A stretch of DNA of 64,000 bases from N074bin45 sp039587475 (lineage in GTDB: Bacteria; Gemmatimonadota; Gemmatimonadetes; Gemmatimonadales; GWC2-71-9), in the NCBI GenBank assembly GCA_039587475.1, contig JBDHIK010000005.1, forward strand, positions 58,094 to 122,093, given 5' to 3'. A program made the translations under genes and the position numbers. Each line of letters opens with the position of its first letter. Positions within the stretch are counted from its first letter, which is position 1. The notes below the pieces were generated by a model. That model was not told where the DNA came from, made no database searches, and worked only from the letters and a program-made list of their open reading frames with translations. Of the stretch, positions 41,980 to 51,084 are shown in pieces.

Positions 41980-42705
41980 CTAGACGCCGATAGGTTTCGA
42001 GGGGGTATCCGAGCCGTCGTTCGTGCCGTCGCCACGATCCTCGGCGTGGTGTTTGATGGAGACACCTTCCACCAGGAACACGACGTCCTCGGCGATGTTG
42101 GTGGCCAGGTCCGCCACCCGCTCGAGATTGCGGCTCACCAGGAACAACTCCATGGCCGTGCCGATCACCTGCGGATCTTCCATCATGTGGGTCAGCAGGA
42201 TGCGGTACACCGACCGGTGGAGGGCGTCGACCTTGTCATCTCGGAGGACCAGCGCCCGCGCGGCGTCGGCGTCTCCCCGGACGAAGGCCTCCAGGGCGTC
42301 GGAGAGCATCTCACTCGCCAATCGGGCCATTTCTTGAAGCTCGGGCTCCGGAGCGACGGCTCGGCTGGGGGACACCCGCATGGCCGACTGGGCGATGTTG
42401 ACGGCATGGTCTCCCACGCGTTCGAGGTCGTTGGAGATCTTGAGCGCCGCGGTCAGCATGCGGAGGTCTCGCGCCATCGGTTGCTGCAGGGCCAGCAGGC
42501 CGATACATGACTCCTCGATCTCGACCTCCATCTGGTCGATGACCCTGTCACCGGCCAGGACGGCTTCGGCCTTGGCCTGGTCACGGTGCAGCAGCGCTTC
42601 GGTCGCGGCGGCCAGAGCGGCTTCGGCCTCTCCCGACATGGAGAGCAACTGGACCTTGACCTGGCCGAGCTCGTTGTGAAAATGACGACTGGCTTCGAGG
42701 CTCAT
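41980..42705 (-). CDS. phoU: Phosphate-transport regulator PhoU
   Basis: A 241-residue all-helical protein that links the Pst transporter to the PhoR kinase and represses the Pho response when phosphate is plentiful. Two three-helix repeats with the metal-binding E/DxxxD patterns are seen: RDLRMLTAALKISNDLERVGDHAVNIA (first) and LVSRNLERVADLATNIAEDVVFL (second). Its start overlaps the preceding pstB by 4 bp. Its position at the end of pstSCABB is standard. Confidence 0.96.
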   Translation of the reverse strand: MSLEASRHFHNELGQVKVQLLSMSGEAEAALAAATEALLHRDQAKAEAVLAGDRVIDQMEVEIEESCIGLLALQQPMARDLRMLTAALKISNDLERVGDHAVNIAQSAMRVSPSRAVAPEPELQEMARLASEMLSDALEAFVRGDADAARALVLRDDKVDALHRSVYRILLTHMMEDPQVIGTAMELFLVSRNLERVADLATNIAEDVVFLVEGVSIKHHAEDRGDGTNDGSDTPSKPIGV

Positions 42706-43556
42706 CCGAACCTCCCGGTGATGTAGGCTTCGGTACGGTCATCGGCCGGATTGGTGAAGATCTGCTGGGTCTCCCCGAATTCCACCAGCGATCCGGCGTC
42801 GAAAAAGCCCGTGTAGTCAGACACGCGGGCGGCTTGTTGCATGTTGTGGGTGACGATCACGATCGTGTAGTCCTTCTTGAGTTCGACGAGCAACTCTTCC
42901 ACCCGCTGGGTGGCCACCGGGTCCAGGGCGGAACACGGCTCGTCCATGAGGAGAACGTCCGGGCGGTTCCCCAGGGCCCGGGCGATGCAGAGGCGTTGCT
43001 GTTGCCCACCAGACAGACTCGTCCCCGGTTCGTCCAGCCGGTCTTTCACCTCGTCCCAGAGCGCAACGCGCCGAAGGGACGTTTCCACCAGGTCCGGGAG
43101 ATCCCGCCGCGAAACCAGGGCGTTGATGACCGGGCCATAGGCCACGTTGTCGAAGATGGATTTGGGAAACGGATTGGGGCGCTGGAAGACCATGCCGATC
43201 CGCTGCCGCAGGCCGACCACGTCGGTGTGGGGTTCGTAGACCGAGACGCCGTCCACCAGGATGTCCCCCGCCGTCCGGGCGTTCATGATGAGGTCGTTGA
43301 GCCGGTTGATGGACCGGAGGAAGGTCGACTTTCCGCAGCCTGACGGCCCGATGATCGCGGTGACGGCATGCCGGGGCACCGACAGGTCGATACCGTGCAA
43401 CGCCTCAGTGTTCCCGTACCAAAACCGGAAGTCCCGCGCGACGATGGCCGGTTCGGTCCTGGGGACCTCGTCCGGACTGTCCTCGCGCCGACTCAGTGTC
43501 GGGAGCACGTCCGAGGGGAGTGGCGCCGCCGGGCGGTCCATGCCAAGCTGGGTCAT
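42702..43556 (-). CDS. pstB: Phosphate ABC transporter ATP-binding protein PstB (copy 1, distal)
   Basis: A 284-residue ATPase of the high-affinity phosphate importer. Walker A GPSGCGKST, signature LSGGQQQRLCIARAL, Walker B VLLMDEPCSALDP and the switch histidine (IVTHNMQQA) are intact. It carries an extra N-terminal 30 residues compared with the neighbouring copy. It overlaps both phoU and the other pstB by 4 bp. The two PstB proteins are clearly paralogous but not recent duplicates, since many positions differ. Confidence 0.96.
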   Translation of the reverse strand: MTQLGMDRPAAPLPSDVLPTLSRREDSPDEVPRTEPAIVARDFRFWYGNTEALHGIDLSVPRHAVTAIIGPSGCGKSTFLRSINRLNDLIMNARTAGDILVDGVSVYEPHTDVVGLRQRIGMVFQRPNPFPKSIFDNVAYGPVINALVSRRDLPDLVETSLRRVALWDEVKDRLDEPGTSLSGGQQQRLCIARALGNRPDVLLMDEPCSALDPVATQRVEELLVELKKDYTIVIVTHNMQQAARVSDYTGFFDAGSLVEFGETQQIFTNPADDRTEAYITGRFG

Positions 43557-44332
43557 CCAAACCTTCCCGTGATGTAGGCTTCCGTCTGCTCATTGCTCGG
43601 CGTGGTGAAGAGATCCTTGGTCGGTCCCGTCTCGACCATGGTGCCGAGGTAGAAGAAGGTGGTGGTGTCCGACACTCGTGCCGCCTGTTGCATATTGTGC
43701 GTGACGATCACGATGGTGAATTGATCGCGCAGCTGGAAGAGCAGCTCCTCGATGCGCTGCGTGCCGCGTGGATCGAGAGACGCCGTCGGCTCGTCCAGCA
43801 ACAGCACTTCCGGCTGTGGCGCCAGCGCCCGTGCGATACAGAGTCGTTGCTGCTGACCGCCGGACAGGGCCAGGGCGCTGTCACGGAGCCGGTCCTTCAC
43901 CTCATCCCACAGGGCTGCCTGCCGCAGGGCCCGCTCCACGATATCCTGGAGTGCCTGGCGCGACGGGCGCCTGTCGACCCGAAGCCCGGCGGCGACATTG
44001 TCGAATACGGACATCGAGGGGAACGGTGTCGGCCGCTGAAACACCATGCCCACCTTGCGGCGGAGGGCCATGGCGCTGACGTCGGGGGCGTAGACGTTGC
44101 GCCCGTCCAGTAGCACCTCTCCCGTGATCCATCCGCCGATCGACATCTCGTGCATCCGGTTCAACGTCCGCAGGTACGTCGATTTGCCACAGCCCGACGG
44201 TCCGATCAAGGCATGAATGCGGTTGGCCGCGAACCGCAGCGACACGCCCTTGACGGCGGTGAACTTGCTGTACATCGCCGTGACCCGGTCGGTCTCCACC
44301 CGGATCACCGGAGGCTCAGTTGGACCGTTCAT
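43553..44332 (-). CDS. pstB: Phosphate ABC transporter ATP-binding protein PstB (copy 2, proximal)
   Basis: A 259-residue ATPase with Walker A GPSGCGKST, ALSGGQQQRLCIARAL, Walker B VLLLDEPTASLDP and THNMQQA. Walker B here has T/S where the other copy has C/S. It ends RDQFTIVIVTHN...EAYITGRFG, the same terminal sequence as its paralogue. It overlaps pstA by 17 bp and the next pstB by 4 bp. Two functional-looking pstB genes in tandem may give heterodimeric or alternative ATPase pairs. Confidence 0.96.
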   Translation of the reverse strand: MNGPTEPPVIRVETDRVTAMYSKFTAVKGVSLRFAANRIHALIGPSGCGKSTYLRTLNRMHEMSIGGWITGEVLLDGRNVYAPDVSAMALRRKVGMVFQRPTPFPSMSVFDNVAAGLRVDRRPSRQALQDIVERALRQAALWDEVKDRLRDSALALSGGQQQRLCIARALAPQPEVLLLDEPTASLDPRGTQRIEELLFQLRDQFTIVIVTHNMQQAARVSDTTTFFYLGTMVETGPTKDLFTTPSNEQTEAYITGRFG

Positions 44333-45161
44333 ACCGTTGCCGTGTGGCCAGACGAGCGGCCACGCTGAGGACGAAGACGACGATGATCAGCACCAGGGCG
44401 GTCGCCCAGGCCAGGCGGTGCCACTCCGGGTAGGGTCCGGTGGCATAGGTGAACACCACCAGCGGCAACGCGGCCATCGGCCGGTCGATGTTGAACGAGA
44501 AGTACTGACTCCCCAGAGCCGTGAACAGGAGCGGCGCTGTCTCACCGGCGATTCTGGCGACCGCCAGGAGGCTTCCCGTCACGATGCCCGGGAGCGCCGT
44601 CCGCACCACCACGGAGGTCGTGGTCCGCCAGCGGGGGTAGCCCAGCGCCAGCGCCGCCTCTCGTAATGAATGGGGCACCAGCTTGATCATCTCCTCGGTG
44701 GTCCGCATGACCATGGGAACCATCAACATGGCCAGGGCGGCACTCCCGGCCAGGGCCGAGAAGTGCCCTTGTCGGGTCACGATCCAGGCCCAGGCAAACA
44801 CGCCGACGACGATCGACGGGGTGCCATTGAGGACGTCGGCAATGAACCGCACCACCGTGGCCAGTCTCCGGTCGGGAAACTCCGCGGCGTAGATGCCCGC
44901 GCCGATGCCGAGCGGCAGGCCCATCAGACAGGCGACACCGACGATCATCAGGGTACCGAGAATGGCGTGGCCCACGCCGCCCCCGGTTTGTCCCGCCGGG
45001 GCGGGGGCCGCCAGGAAGAAATTGAGGTCGAGGCTGCTGGCGCCGCGAATGACCAGGGTGCCCAGAATGAGCAGCAGGGGCAGCACGGCCAGAACGACCG
45101 ACAGCGCCATGAGGGCGACCATGGCCCGGCTTTTGGTGCGTCGCATCCCGCGCCGGCTCAC
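44316..45161 (-). CDS. pstA: Phosphate ABC transporter permease PstA
   Basis: A 281-residue inner-membrane permease with six helices. The binding-protein-dependent transport EAA loop (LREAALALGYPRWRTTTSVVVRTALPGIVTG) and the family segments GIGAGIYAAEF and VLNGTPSIVVGVFAW are present. It overlaps pstC by 4 bp and pstB by 17 bp, so the four transport genes are one translationally coupled block. Confidence 0.96.
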   Translation of the reverse strand: MSRRGMRRTKSRAMVALMALSVVLAVLPLLLILGTLVIRGASSLDLNFFLAAPAPAGQTGGGVGHAILGTLMIVGVACLMGLPLGIGAGIYAAEFPDRRLATVVRFIADVLNGTPSIVVGVFAWAWIVTRQGHFSALAGSAALAMLMVPMVMRTTEEMIKLVPHSLREAALALGYPRWRTTTSVVVRTALPGIVTGSLLAVARIAGETAPLLFTALGSQYFSFNIDRPMAALPLVVFTYATGPYPEWHRLAWATALVLIIVVFVLSVAARLATRQRYERSN

Positions 45162-46129
45162 AGGGCCCGCCCCCCGCCCGTGTCATTGCGGCCCATCCGC
45201 CAGATCAGGAGGCGGGCTGCCGCATTGATGACCACGGTGATGAGAAACAGCAGGAAGGCGACATACGCCAGCGCCGACAGGTGGATATCCGCCACCGCTT
45301 CGGTGAATTCGTTGGCGATGGCGGCCGCCATGGTGTAGCCGGGAGCGAAGAGCGAGCTCGAAATTTCATGGCGGTTGCCGATCAGCATGGTCACCGCCAT
45401 GGTCTCCCCGAGGGCCCGGCCCAGTCCCAGAATGACGGCGCCGATGAGGCCCGACTTGGCATACGGGACCACCGCCGTCACCACCGCCTCCCAGCGGGTG
45501 GCGCCCAGTCCCAGGGCCGCCTCCCGCTGACTCGCGGGCACGTTCAGGAGGACTTCGCGCGCGACGGACATGATGTACGGCATGATCATGATCGCCAGAA
45601 TGACGCTGGCCGCCAGCATGGACGGCCCATAGATGGGGCCCTGGAAGAACGGCAGGAACCCGAGCACGGCCTGCAGCTGCGGGAATACGTGGTCCTTCAA
45701 CACCGGGATGAGCACGAAGATGCCCCAGAGGCCGTAGACCACGCTGGGGATGGCGGCGAGCAGCTCGATCAGGAACGCCGTCGGCTTGCGAATGGCTTTC
45801 GGAGCGAATTCCGTCAGGTAGATGGCCACGCCGAGCGAAAGCGGTACGGCGATGGCCAGCGCCAGGAGCGACGACAAGAGGGTTCCGAAGATCAAGGGCC
45901 AGGCGCCGAATTGCTCCGTGACCGGGTTCCAGGAGGAATTGGTGATGAACCCCAGCCCGAATCGATCGATGGCCTCGCGCGATCCGTCGTACAGCTCGTA
46001 GACGAAGAACACCAGCAGGACGGGAATGCTCACCGCCGCCGCAGTGAGCATGCCGTCGAAAATCCGATCGCCGTATCCCGCGCTGCGCCCGGTCAGGGCG
46101 TCCGGCCCAGGGTGTGGACGATCACTCAA
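45158..46129 (-). CDS. pstC: Phosphate ABC transporter permease PstC
   Basis: A 323-residue inner-membrane permease with six helices. Conserved features: VPLSLGVAIYLTEFAP, LLAAIPSVVYGLWGIFVLIP and the EAA loop QREAALGLGATRWEAVVTAVVPYAKSGLIGAVILGLGRALGETMAVTMLIGN. It forms the channel with PstA. It starts 29 bp after pstS. Confidence 0.96.
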   Translation of the reverse strand: MSDRPHPGPDALTGRSAGYGDRIFDGMLTAAAVSIPVLLVFFVYELYDGSREAIDRFGLGFITNSSWNPVTEQFGAWPLIFGTLLSSLLALAIAVPLSLGVAIYLTEFAPKAIRKPTAFLIELLAAIPSVVYGLWGIFVLIPVLKDHVFPQLQAVLGFLPFFQGPIYGPSMLAASVILAIMIMPYIMSVAREVLLNVPASQREAALGLGATRWEAVVTAVVPYAKSGLIGAVILGLGRALGETMAVTMLIGNRHEISSSLFAPGYTMAAAIANEFTEAVADIHLSALAYVAFLLFLITVVINAAARLLIWRMGRNDTGGGRAL

Positions 46130-46158
46130 TGCCGGATCTCACGGTCGCCCGCCCGCAA

Positions 46159-47217
46159 CTACGTACCGCCGTTGCTTGCACGCAGACCCTCGATCCGGAC
46201 CCGGACCAGGTCGACCACCTCGTCCGGGAGCGGGGCATACTTGAGTTCGGTCGCGATGGCCTGCGCCTCTTCACTGATCATCCAGGTGAGGAACGACTGC
46301 ATGGTCACTGCGCGATCCGTGTCATCGTCATCCTTCCTGACCAAGAGCCAGGTAAACGAGGTGATGGGGTAGGCCCCCTCACCGGCGGCGTTGGTGATCG
46401 AGACCCGGAAATCGGTATCCGGTGTGAACTCGGCGCTGCCGGCCGCCTCGCTCGACGACGCCAGTGACGGCGCGACGGCATTCCCGGCCGCATTCACCAT
46501 GCGCGCGTACCCCAGGTCGTTCGATTCCGCATAGATGAACTCGACGTAGCCAATGGTGTATTCGAGTTGGCGGACCTGCTGAGTGACGCCTTCGTTTCCC
46601 TTGCCCCCAAGCCCGACCGGCCAGTCAATGGACTTGTCGGCTCCCACGTTCGTGGCCCACTCCTCGGAGACCTTGGACAGATAGTCGGTGAAGACGAAGG
46701 TCGTCCCCGACCCGTCCGAGCGGTGCACCACCAGAATGTTGGCGTCTGGCAAGGCGGCATCCGGGTTGAGGGCCGCGATGCGGCGATCGTTCCACCTGGT
46801 GATCTTCCCGAGGAAGACGTCCACGGTCGTGGCGCCGTCCAGGATCAACCGCGTGTCGCCCAGCTCGGGGACGTTGTAGGTGATGACCACGGCGCCGATC
46901 ACCGTGGGCACGTGCAGGACGTTGCCATCGAGCGCCGCGATCTGCTCGTCCTTCATCGGGCCGTCGGTGGCCCCGAAATCCACGGTGCCCTCTGAAAATT
47001 GGCGGATGCCGCCGCCGGACCCGATGGACTGATAGTTGATCTGGACGCCGGTGGCCCGGTGGTATTCGGCGAACCACCGCTGATAGACCGGGTTGGGGAA
47101 GGTCGCGCCCGCCCCCGTGAGCGACAGTGCGGTCCGGCCGCCGGTCTCCCCGCCCGCGCACGCCATGCCCGCCAGGGCCAGGGCAAGGATGGTACTACTG
47201 AGGTGCTTCGCTCGCAT
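46159..47217 (-). CDS. pstS: Phosphate-binding lipoprotein PstS
   Basis: A 352-residue periplasmic binding protein anchored as a lipoprotein (lipobox LAGMACAGG at about 16-24). Phosphate-contact segments: LTGAGATFPNPVYQRW, SIGSGGGIRQFSEGTVDFGATDGPM and HRSDGSGTTFVFTDYL. First gene of the pst operon; a GTGAC direct repeat lies 87 bp upstream of its ATG. Confidence 0.96.
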   Translation of the reverse strand: MRAKHLSSTILALALAGMACAGGETGGRTALSLTGAGATFPNPVYQRWFAEYHRATGVQINYQSIGSGGGIRQFSEGTVDFGATDGPMKDEQIAALDGNVLHVPTVIGAVVITYNVPELGDTRLILDGATTVDVFLGKITRWNDRRIAALNPDAALPDANILVVHRSDGSGTTFVFTDYLSKVSEEWATNVGADKSIDWPVGLGGKGNEGVTQQVRQLEYTIGYVEFIYAESNDLGYARMVNAAGNAVAPSLASSSEAAGSAEFTPDTDFRVSITNAAGEGAYPITSFTWLLVRKDDDDTDRAVTMQSFLTWMISEEAQAIATELKYAPLPDEVVDLVRVRIEGLRASNGGT

Positions 47218-47303
47218 GTAAGGACTCCATCCGCTTTCGAGAATCCAGTTCCTGGGGTGCGACCATCACAACATGACCCCGATCACCGTCGACCCACCCG
47301 GTC

Positions 47304-47319
47304 GTCACAACCGGGTCAC
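47304..47319 (-). promoter_or_regulatory. Candidate Pho box upstream of pstS
   Basis: On the minus (coding) strand GTGACCCGGTTGTGAC contains two GTGAC half-sites whose starts are exactly 11 bp apart, the spacing of PhoB/PhoP direct-repeat boxes. It is 87 bp before the pstS ATG. A related pair lies upstream of the porin gene. The half-site is not identical to the E. coli TGTCA, so the assignment rests on spacing, repetition and location. Confidence 0.5.
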
Positions 47320-47321
47320 AC

Positions 47322-48464
47322 CTACCAGGAGACCGTCAGGCCGATCCGGATGCCGAAGATGCTCGGGTCGTTGGCGGCGTTGAACATCTGCTGCTCCAGC
47401 ATGAGCCGGAGCTGCGTCGTGGGGTTGAGATAGGCGTTGGCGCCCACCCGCACCAACCAGGAGGCATCGGAGTCCACGTCGACGTCCGGGTCCCCGACAT
47501 CGATCTGGGCTGCGGGCTCGATGGCCCAGAACCTGGAGTCCTCGTCCAGCCGGATGTGATAGGCCCCGACGAGGCTCACGCCGAACATCCATGGCTTGTT
47601 TGCGGAGAAGGCCTGGCCATACATGGTCTCGAGATCGACCCACAGCCCAGGGGTCGCGATCTTGCCCCACTCGGCCTCGAGCCCGTACGCCACGTTGGTG
47701 AAGCTGGAGTCCGCCCCGACGATACCGTCGTGGAGGAACACGGCCGCGCCAAGGTCGAGCTGCCGGCTGATCCGGTAGGTGCCACGCGCTCCGAAGGACT
47801 TGCTGTTGTTGACGTCGGCGGCGCTGGCGCCCTGGCCATTGAACATGCTGACGGAGAAGCCCCAGCCATGGTCGGGGGTCTCGCCGTCCACCGTTTTGCC
47901 GAACCCGGCGTGCCCGGCATTGGTCGTGTTCTGGATGAAGAGGACGGCCCCCACATCACGGTCCATGAAGCCGGCGTTCTTGAACAGGTCGTTCGACGTG
48001 GTGCTGAGCAAGCCCAATCCCCGGCCTCGTTCCAGCGAAGGCAGGTTGGTCGAGGATTTGTTCTCATACCGTCCGAAACGACGCTTGAGCTGGCCGGTCC
48101 GGAGCAGGATGTAGGTGCCGCTCTCTTTGCCGGAGAGCCGCAGGTCCACGTAGGCGTCACGGATGCGGACGGTCGCCGGCGTCCCTTCGAACGCGGGGTT
48201 GAGGAGCACGCTCAGGTTGTCGGTCAGGCCCACCCGAATCCGGAAACGGGCCCGCCGGAGGAAGATCTGGTTGGTGGGGCCGACCGTTGCCGAATACGGT
48301 CCATTGTCGGCGTAGTAGAACTGTGGCTGGAGTCGGCCTTTGATCTGAATCCACGGGTAGGCGTTCTCGCCGCGGATCGTCTGGCCCTCCAGGGACTGCG
48401 GCGTGCTGGCCAGCAGGATACCCATCAGGGCGACGAGGCCCGCTCCCACGACGGCTGGTCGCAT
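47322..48464 (-). CDS. Phosphate-selective porin O/P-type outer-membrane protein
   Basis: A 380-residue barrel. Signal peptide (VVGAGLVALMGILLASTPQSLEGQ) after the ATG at 48464, chosen over an upstream start because GGGGGAG precedes it. Family features: GRLQPQFYYADN, LRRARFRIRVGLTDNLSVLLNPAFEG, RDAYVDLRLSGK, GQLKRRFGRYE, and a terminal aromatic residue (IGLTVSW) for BAM-mediated insertion. It likely passes phosphate or polyphosphate across the outer membrane. It sits between phoR and pstS, consistent with phosphate-starvation expression. Confidence 0.88.
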   Translation of the reverse strand: MRPAVVGAGLVALMGILLASTPQSLEGQTIRGENAYPWIQIKGRLQPQFYYADNGPYSATVGPTNQIFLRRARFRIRVGLTDNLSVLLNPAFEGTPATVRIRDAYVDLRLSGKESGTYILLRTGQLKRRFGRYENKSSTNLPSLERGRGLGLLSTTSNDLFKNAGFMDRDVGAVLFIQNTTNAGHAGFGKTVDGETPDHGWGFSVSMFNGQGASAADVNNSKSFGARGTYRISRQLDLGAAVFLHDGIVGADSSFTNVAYGLEAEWGKIATPGLWVDLETMYGQAFSANKPWMFGVSLVGAYHIRLDEDSRFWAIEPAAQIDVGDPDVDVDSDASWLVRVGANAYLNPTTQLRLMLEQQMFNAANDPSIFGIRIGLTVSW

Positions 48465-48522
48465 GGTCGTTGTTCTCCCCCTCGAACGGTGAAAATGAAC
48501 TCGTTGCACGAACGCCGGTCAT

Positions 48523-48542
48523 CGGTGACATCGCTGTCACCG
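48523..48542. promoter_or_regulatory. 20-bp palindrome in porin promoter region
   Basis: CGGTGACA and TGTCACCG are perfect 8-bp inverted arms around TCGC, 59 bp upstream of the porin start. The arms contain the same GTGAC/GTCAC core as the Pho-box repeats. No T-tract follows on either strand, so an operator is more likely than a terminator. Confidence 0.45.
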
Positions 48543-48583
48543 GCCATAAAAGCGTCACGACACGACGGTTCCATGACGGGATT

Positions 48584-48599
48584 GTCACGAACAGGTAAC
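48584..48599 (-). promoter_or_regulatory. Candidate Pho box upstream of the porin
   Basis: On the coding (minus) strand GTTACCTGTTCGTGAC holds two GTKAC half-sites 11 bp apart, the same layout as the repeat before pstS. It lies 120 bp before the porin ATG. Additional GTCAC cores on the plus strand at 48536 and 48554 are 18 bp apart. Confidence 0.45.
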
Positions 48600-48647
48600 A
48601 GACCCGGAATTCGGGTCGATGTGTTGATGGAGCGGGTGCGGAAGGGC

Positions 48648-50357
48648 TTAGAGGCCGGTCGGGGGGTCCGGGAAGCGGCAGCGGATGGTGGTTCCCACCC
48701 CTAACTCGCTTTGGGCCTCGACGGATCCGCCATGGGCCTCGACCATGTGTTTCACGATCGCCAGGCCCAGTCCCGTGCCGCCCTCGGCGCGGGACCGGGA
48801 CGCGTCGACGCGGTAGAAGCGCTCGAAGATCCGGGGCAGGTGCTCGGTGAGGATGCCGGTGCCGTCGTCGCTGATCTCGATCACCAGTCCGTCCGTCTCC
48901 GGATGGGCCCGGAACCGGATCCGGCCTCCCGGCTCGGTGTGCCGGATGGCGTTGTCGAACAGGTTGCCCAGGACATGACGCAGGGCCTCGGGGTCGGCGT
49001 ACCCGGTCAGGTCCGCCGGACAGTCGATTTCGAACATCCGGTCCTGGCCGCGTGCGTCCCTCGCCACGGCCCACTCCTCGGCCGCCAGCGAGGCGACGGC
49101 GACGGTCTCCTGATGCGGTTCCCAGCCACCCGACTCGATGCGAGAGAGGTCCAGGAGATCATCGACGAGATGCTGCATCCGCTGCGCGTTGGCGTGAATG
49201 GTCTCGAGGAATCGGGTCGTGGTCGCCTCGTCGGGCCGTTCGCCCAGGAGTGTCTCACTGTATCCGGTGATCGAGGTCAGGGGCGTTTTGAGTTCGTGTG
49301 ACACATTGGCGACGAAGTCCCGGCGGGCGGCCTCGAGCCTCCGGACTTCCGTGAGGTCGTAGAGAATCAGCACCGCGCCCCCGGTCGTCAGGGGCCGGGC
49401 GTGGACCAGGAGCATCCGGTCGCCGAGGGCTATTTCACCGCTCAACGATTCCCCCGCCAGGACGCCGTGCACCACGGCCTGGGCGTCTCGCGACTTGAAG
49501 ATGGTCGGAAGGTCGGGGAGGATCTGCCCGTCCGGATACCCCAGAAGATCCCGCGCCGCGGGGTTGGCGGTCACGATGGCGCCCGTGGCGTCGGTAGCGA
49601 GGACGCCTTCCACCATGGCCCCGACCAATGCCGCGGTTTCCGACTGTTCCCTCCGCAGGTCTCCGAATCGGTCGGTCAACTGGCTGTGCATCTCGCGCAG
49701 CGAGACGACCAGGCCGTCGATCTCCCGGACCCCGGACCGCGGGAAGCGCGGGAGGTTGCCGGCGGCGATGGCCCGGGCGGCTGAGGCCAGGCCGCGAAGG
49801 GGGTTGGTGATCGAGCGGACCGCGAGGAGGGCGATGATGGATCCGACCACGAGTGCCAGCAGGGCCGCCCAGGCGACCGAGCGGAGCGATCCCCTGAGGG
49901 TCTGGTTCATCTGTCGCAGACTGGTGGCGACGCGCACGACACCTGGGCCGCCCCTGATGGCGACATAGTACATCTCGGCGCCGACCGTCTCGCTGTGGCG
50001 CCGGGCCGACCCCGCCTCTCCCCGCAGGGCTGCCAGCACTTCCGGCCGGTCGGAATGATTCTCGATGACCGTGCGCCCCGGATTGGGGATGTCGCTGTCT
50101 GCGACGACGGTGCCGTCACGGTCGATCAGGGTGATGCGCAACTGATTGGCCTGCCCGATGGTCCGCACCCGCTGTTGCCACCGGGTCGTGTCGGTTCCGA
50201 TCGCCTCTCGCACGATACGGGCATGGCGCAGGAGTTCGGCGTTGGTCTGGTGTTCCAGATCCCGTCGGAGCGACCGGCCCGCCAGCCAGACGACGACGAT
50301 CATCGCCAGGGTCAGGATCCAGATGGTGCCAATGACCGCCCGTGTGGCGAACTTCAC
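48648..50357 (-). CDS. phoR: Phosphate-regulon sensor histidine kinase PhoR
   Basis: A 569-residue membrane kinase: two transmembrane helices (about 10-28 and 160-180) flanking a periplasmic or sensor region, HAMP (about 180-235), PAS (about 245-330), HisKA with phospho-His in VSHELKTPLT (about 345) and an ATPase domain with DNAIRHT, DDGTGI and GTGLGLAIV. It starts with GTG that overlaps the phoB stop by 4 bp (GTGA). Pairing with phoB and position before porin-pst identify it as PhoR rather than another sensor. Confidence 0.93.
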   Translation of the reverse strand: MKFATRAVIGTIWILTLAMIVVVWLAGRSLRRDLEHQTNAELLRHARIVREAIGTDTTRWQQRVRTIGQANQLRITLIDRDGTVVADSDIPNPGRTVIENHSDRPEVLAALRGEAGSARRHSETVGAEMYYVAIRGGPGVVRVATSLRQMNQTLRGSLRSVAWAALLALVVGSIIALLAVRSITNPLRGLASAARAIAAGNLPRFPRSGVREIDGLVVSLREMHSQLTDRFGDLRREQSETAALVGAMVEGVLATDATGAIVTANPAARDLLGYPDGQILPDLPTIFKSRDAQAVVHGVLAGESLSGEIALGDRMLLVHARPLTTGGAVLILYDLTEVRRLEAARRDFVANVSHELKTPLTSITGYSETLLGERPDEATTTRFLETIHANAQRMQHLVDDLLDLSRIESGGWEPHQETVAVASLAAEEWAVARDARGQDRMFEIDCPADLTGYADPEALRHVLGNLFDNAIRHTEPGGRIRFRAHPETDGLVIEISDDGTGILTEHLPRIFERFYRVDASRSRAEGGTGLGLAIVKHMVEAHGGSVEAQSELGVGTTIRCRFPDPPTGL

Positions 50358-51058
50358 TGCCCGTCTTCACCCGCTGAGCGGAACCGATAGCCGAATCCGC
50401 GAACGGTTTCGATCAAGGGGCCGTCGTCACCCATCTTGGCGCGCAGTCGTTGCACGTGCATGTCGACGGTACGGGTCTGAATGTCCGGCTGAGCGTCCCA
50501 CACGGTCTCGAGGAGTTGCGGGCGCGATTGCACCCGTCCCCGGCGCTCGACCAGGAGTTCCAGCAACCGGTACTCGGTGGCGGTGAGGTTCATTTCTGCG
50601 CCGTCCAGATAGGCCCGGTGCGCCGCGCGGTCGATGGCGATCGGTCCCGCCGTGAGCGTGGTGCCGCCCTGGCGCACGGCCGGTGCGGCCAGCCGTCGGA
50701 TCAAGGCACCGACCCGGAGCGCCAGTTCCTGGGGCGAGAACGGTTTGGTCAGATAGTCATCGGCGCCGAGGGCCAGGCCTTTGATACGATCCACTTCCTC
50801 TCGGCGGGCCGTCAGCAGAATGACCCCGATGCTGTTGGTGTCCTCATGGGCGCGCAGCTCCGCCAACACGTCATAGCCTGACATGCCAGGAAGCATCAGG
50901 TCCAGGACCACGATGTCCGGGTGCTCCTGACGCGCGGACTGGATGGCTTCGGTCCCGCTCGCGGCGGTACTGACCCGGTACCCGGCCTTGGCCAGGTGGT
51001 ACGCGACCAGGGCGGTGATGTCGGGCTCGTCGTCGACGACGAGAATGCGGTGACTCAT
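50354..51058 (-). CDS. phoB: Phosphate-regulon response regulator PhoB
   Basis: A 234-residue OmpR-family regulator. Receiver with VVDDEPD, acceptor Asp in VLDLMLPG (about 53), LTA and KPF; winged-helix DNA-binding domain with LTATEYRLLELLVERRGRV and RTVDMHVQRLRAKMG. When phosphorylated by PhoR it should activate pst and porin genes through the 11-bp repeats noted upstream of them. Confidence 0.94.
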   Translation of the reverse strand: MSHRILVVDDEPDITALVAYHLAKAGYRVSTAASGTEAIQSARQEHPDIVVLDLMLPGMSGYDVLAELRAHEDTNSIGVILLTARREEVDRIKGLALGADDYLTKPFSPQELALRVGALIRRLAAPAVRQGGTTLTAGPIAIDRAAHRAYLDGAEMNLTATEYRLLELLVERRGRVQSRPQLLETVWDAQPDIQTRTVDMHVQRLRAKMGDDGPLIETVRGFGYRFRSAGEDGQ

Positions 51059-51084
51059 GACACGGTCTTGATAGAGGTCCGGGG

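Noticed and set aside
45000..45060. Frameshift between pst permease genes
   Set aside because: pstC and pstA overlap by a normal 4 bp and both are full length, so no break is present.
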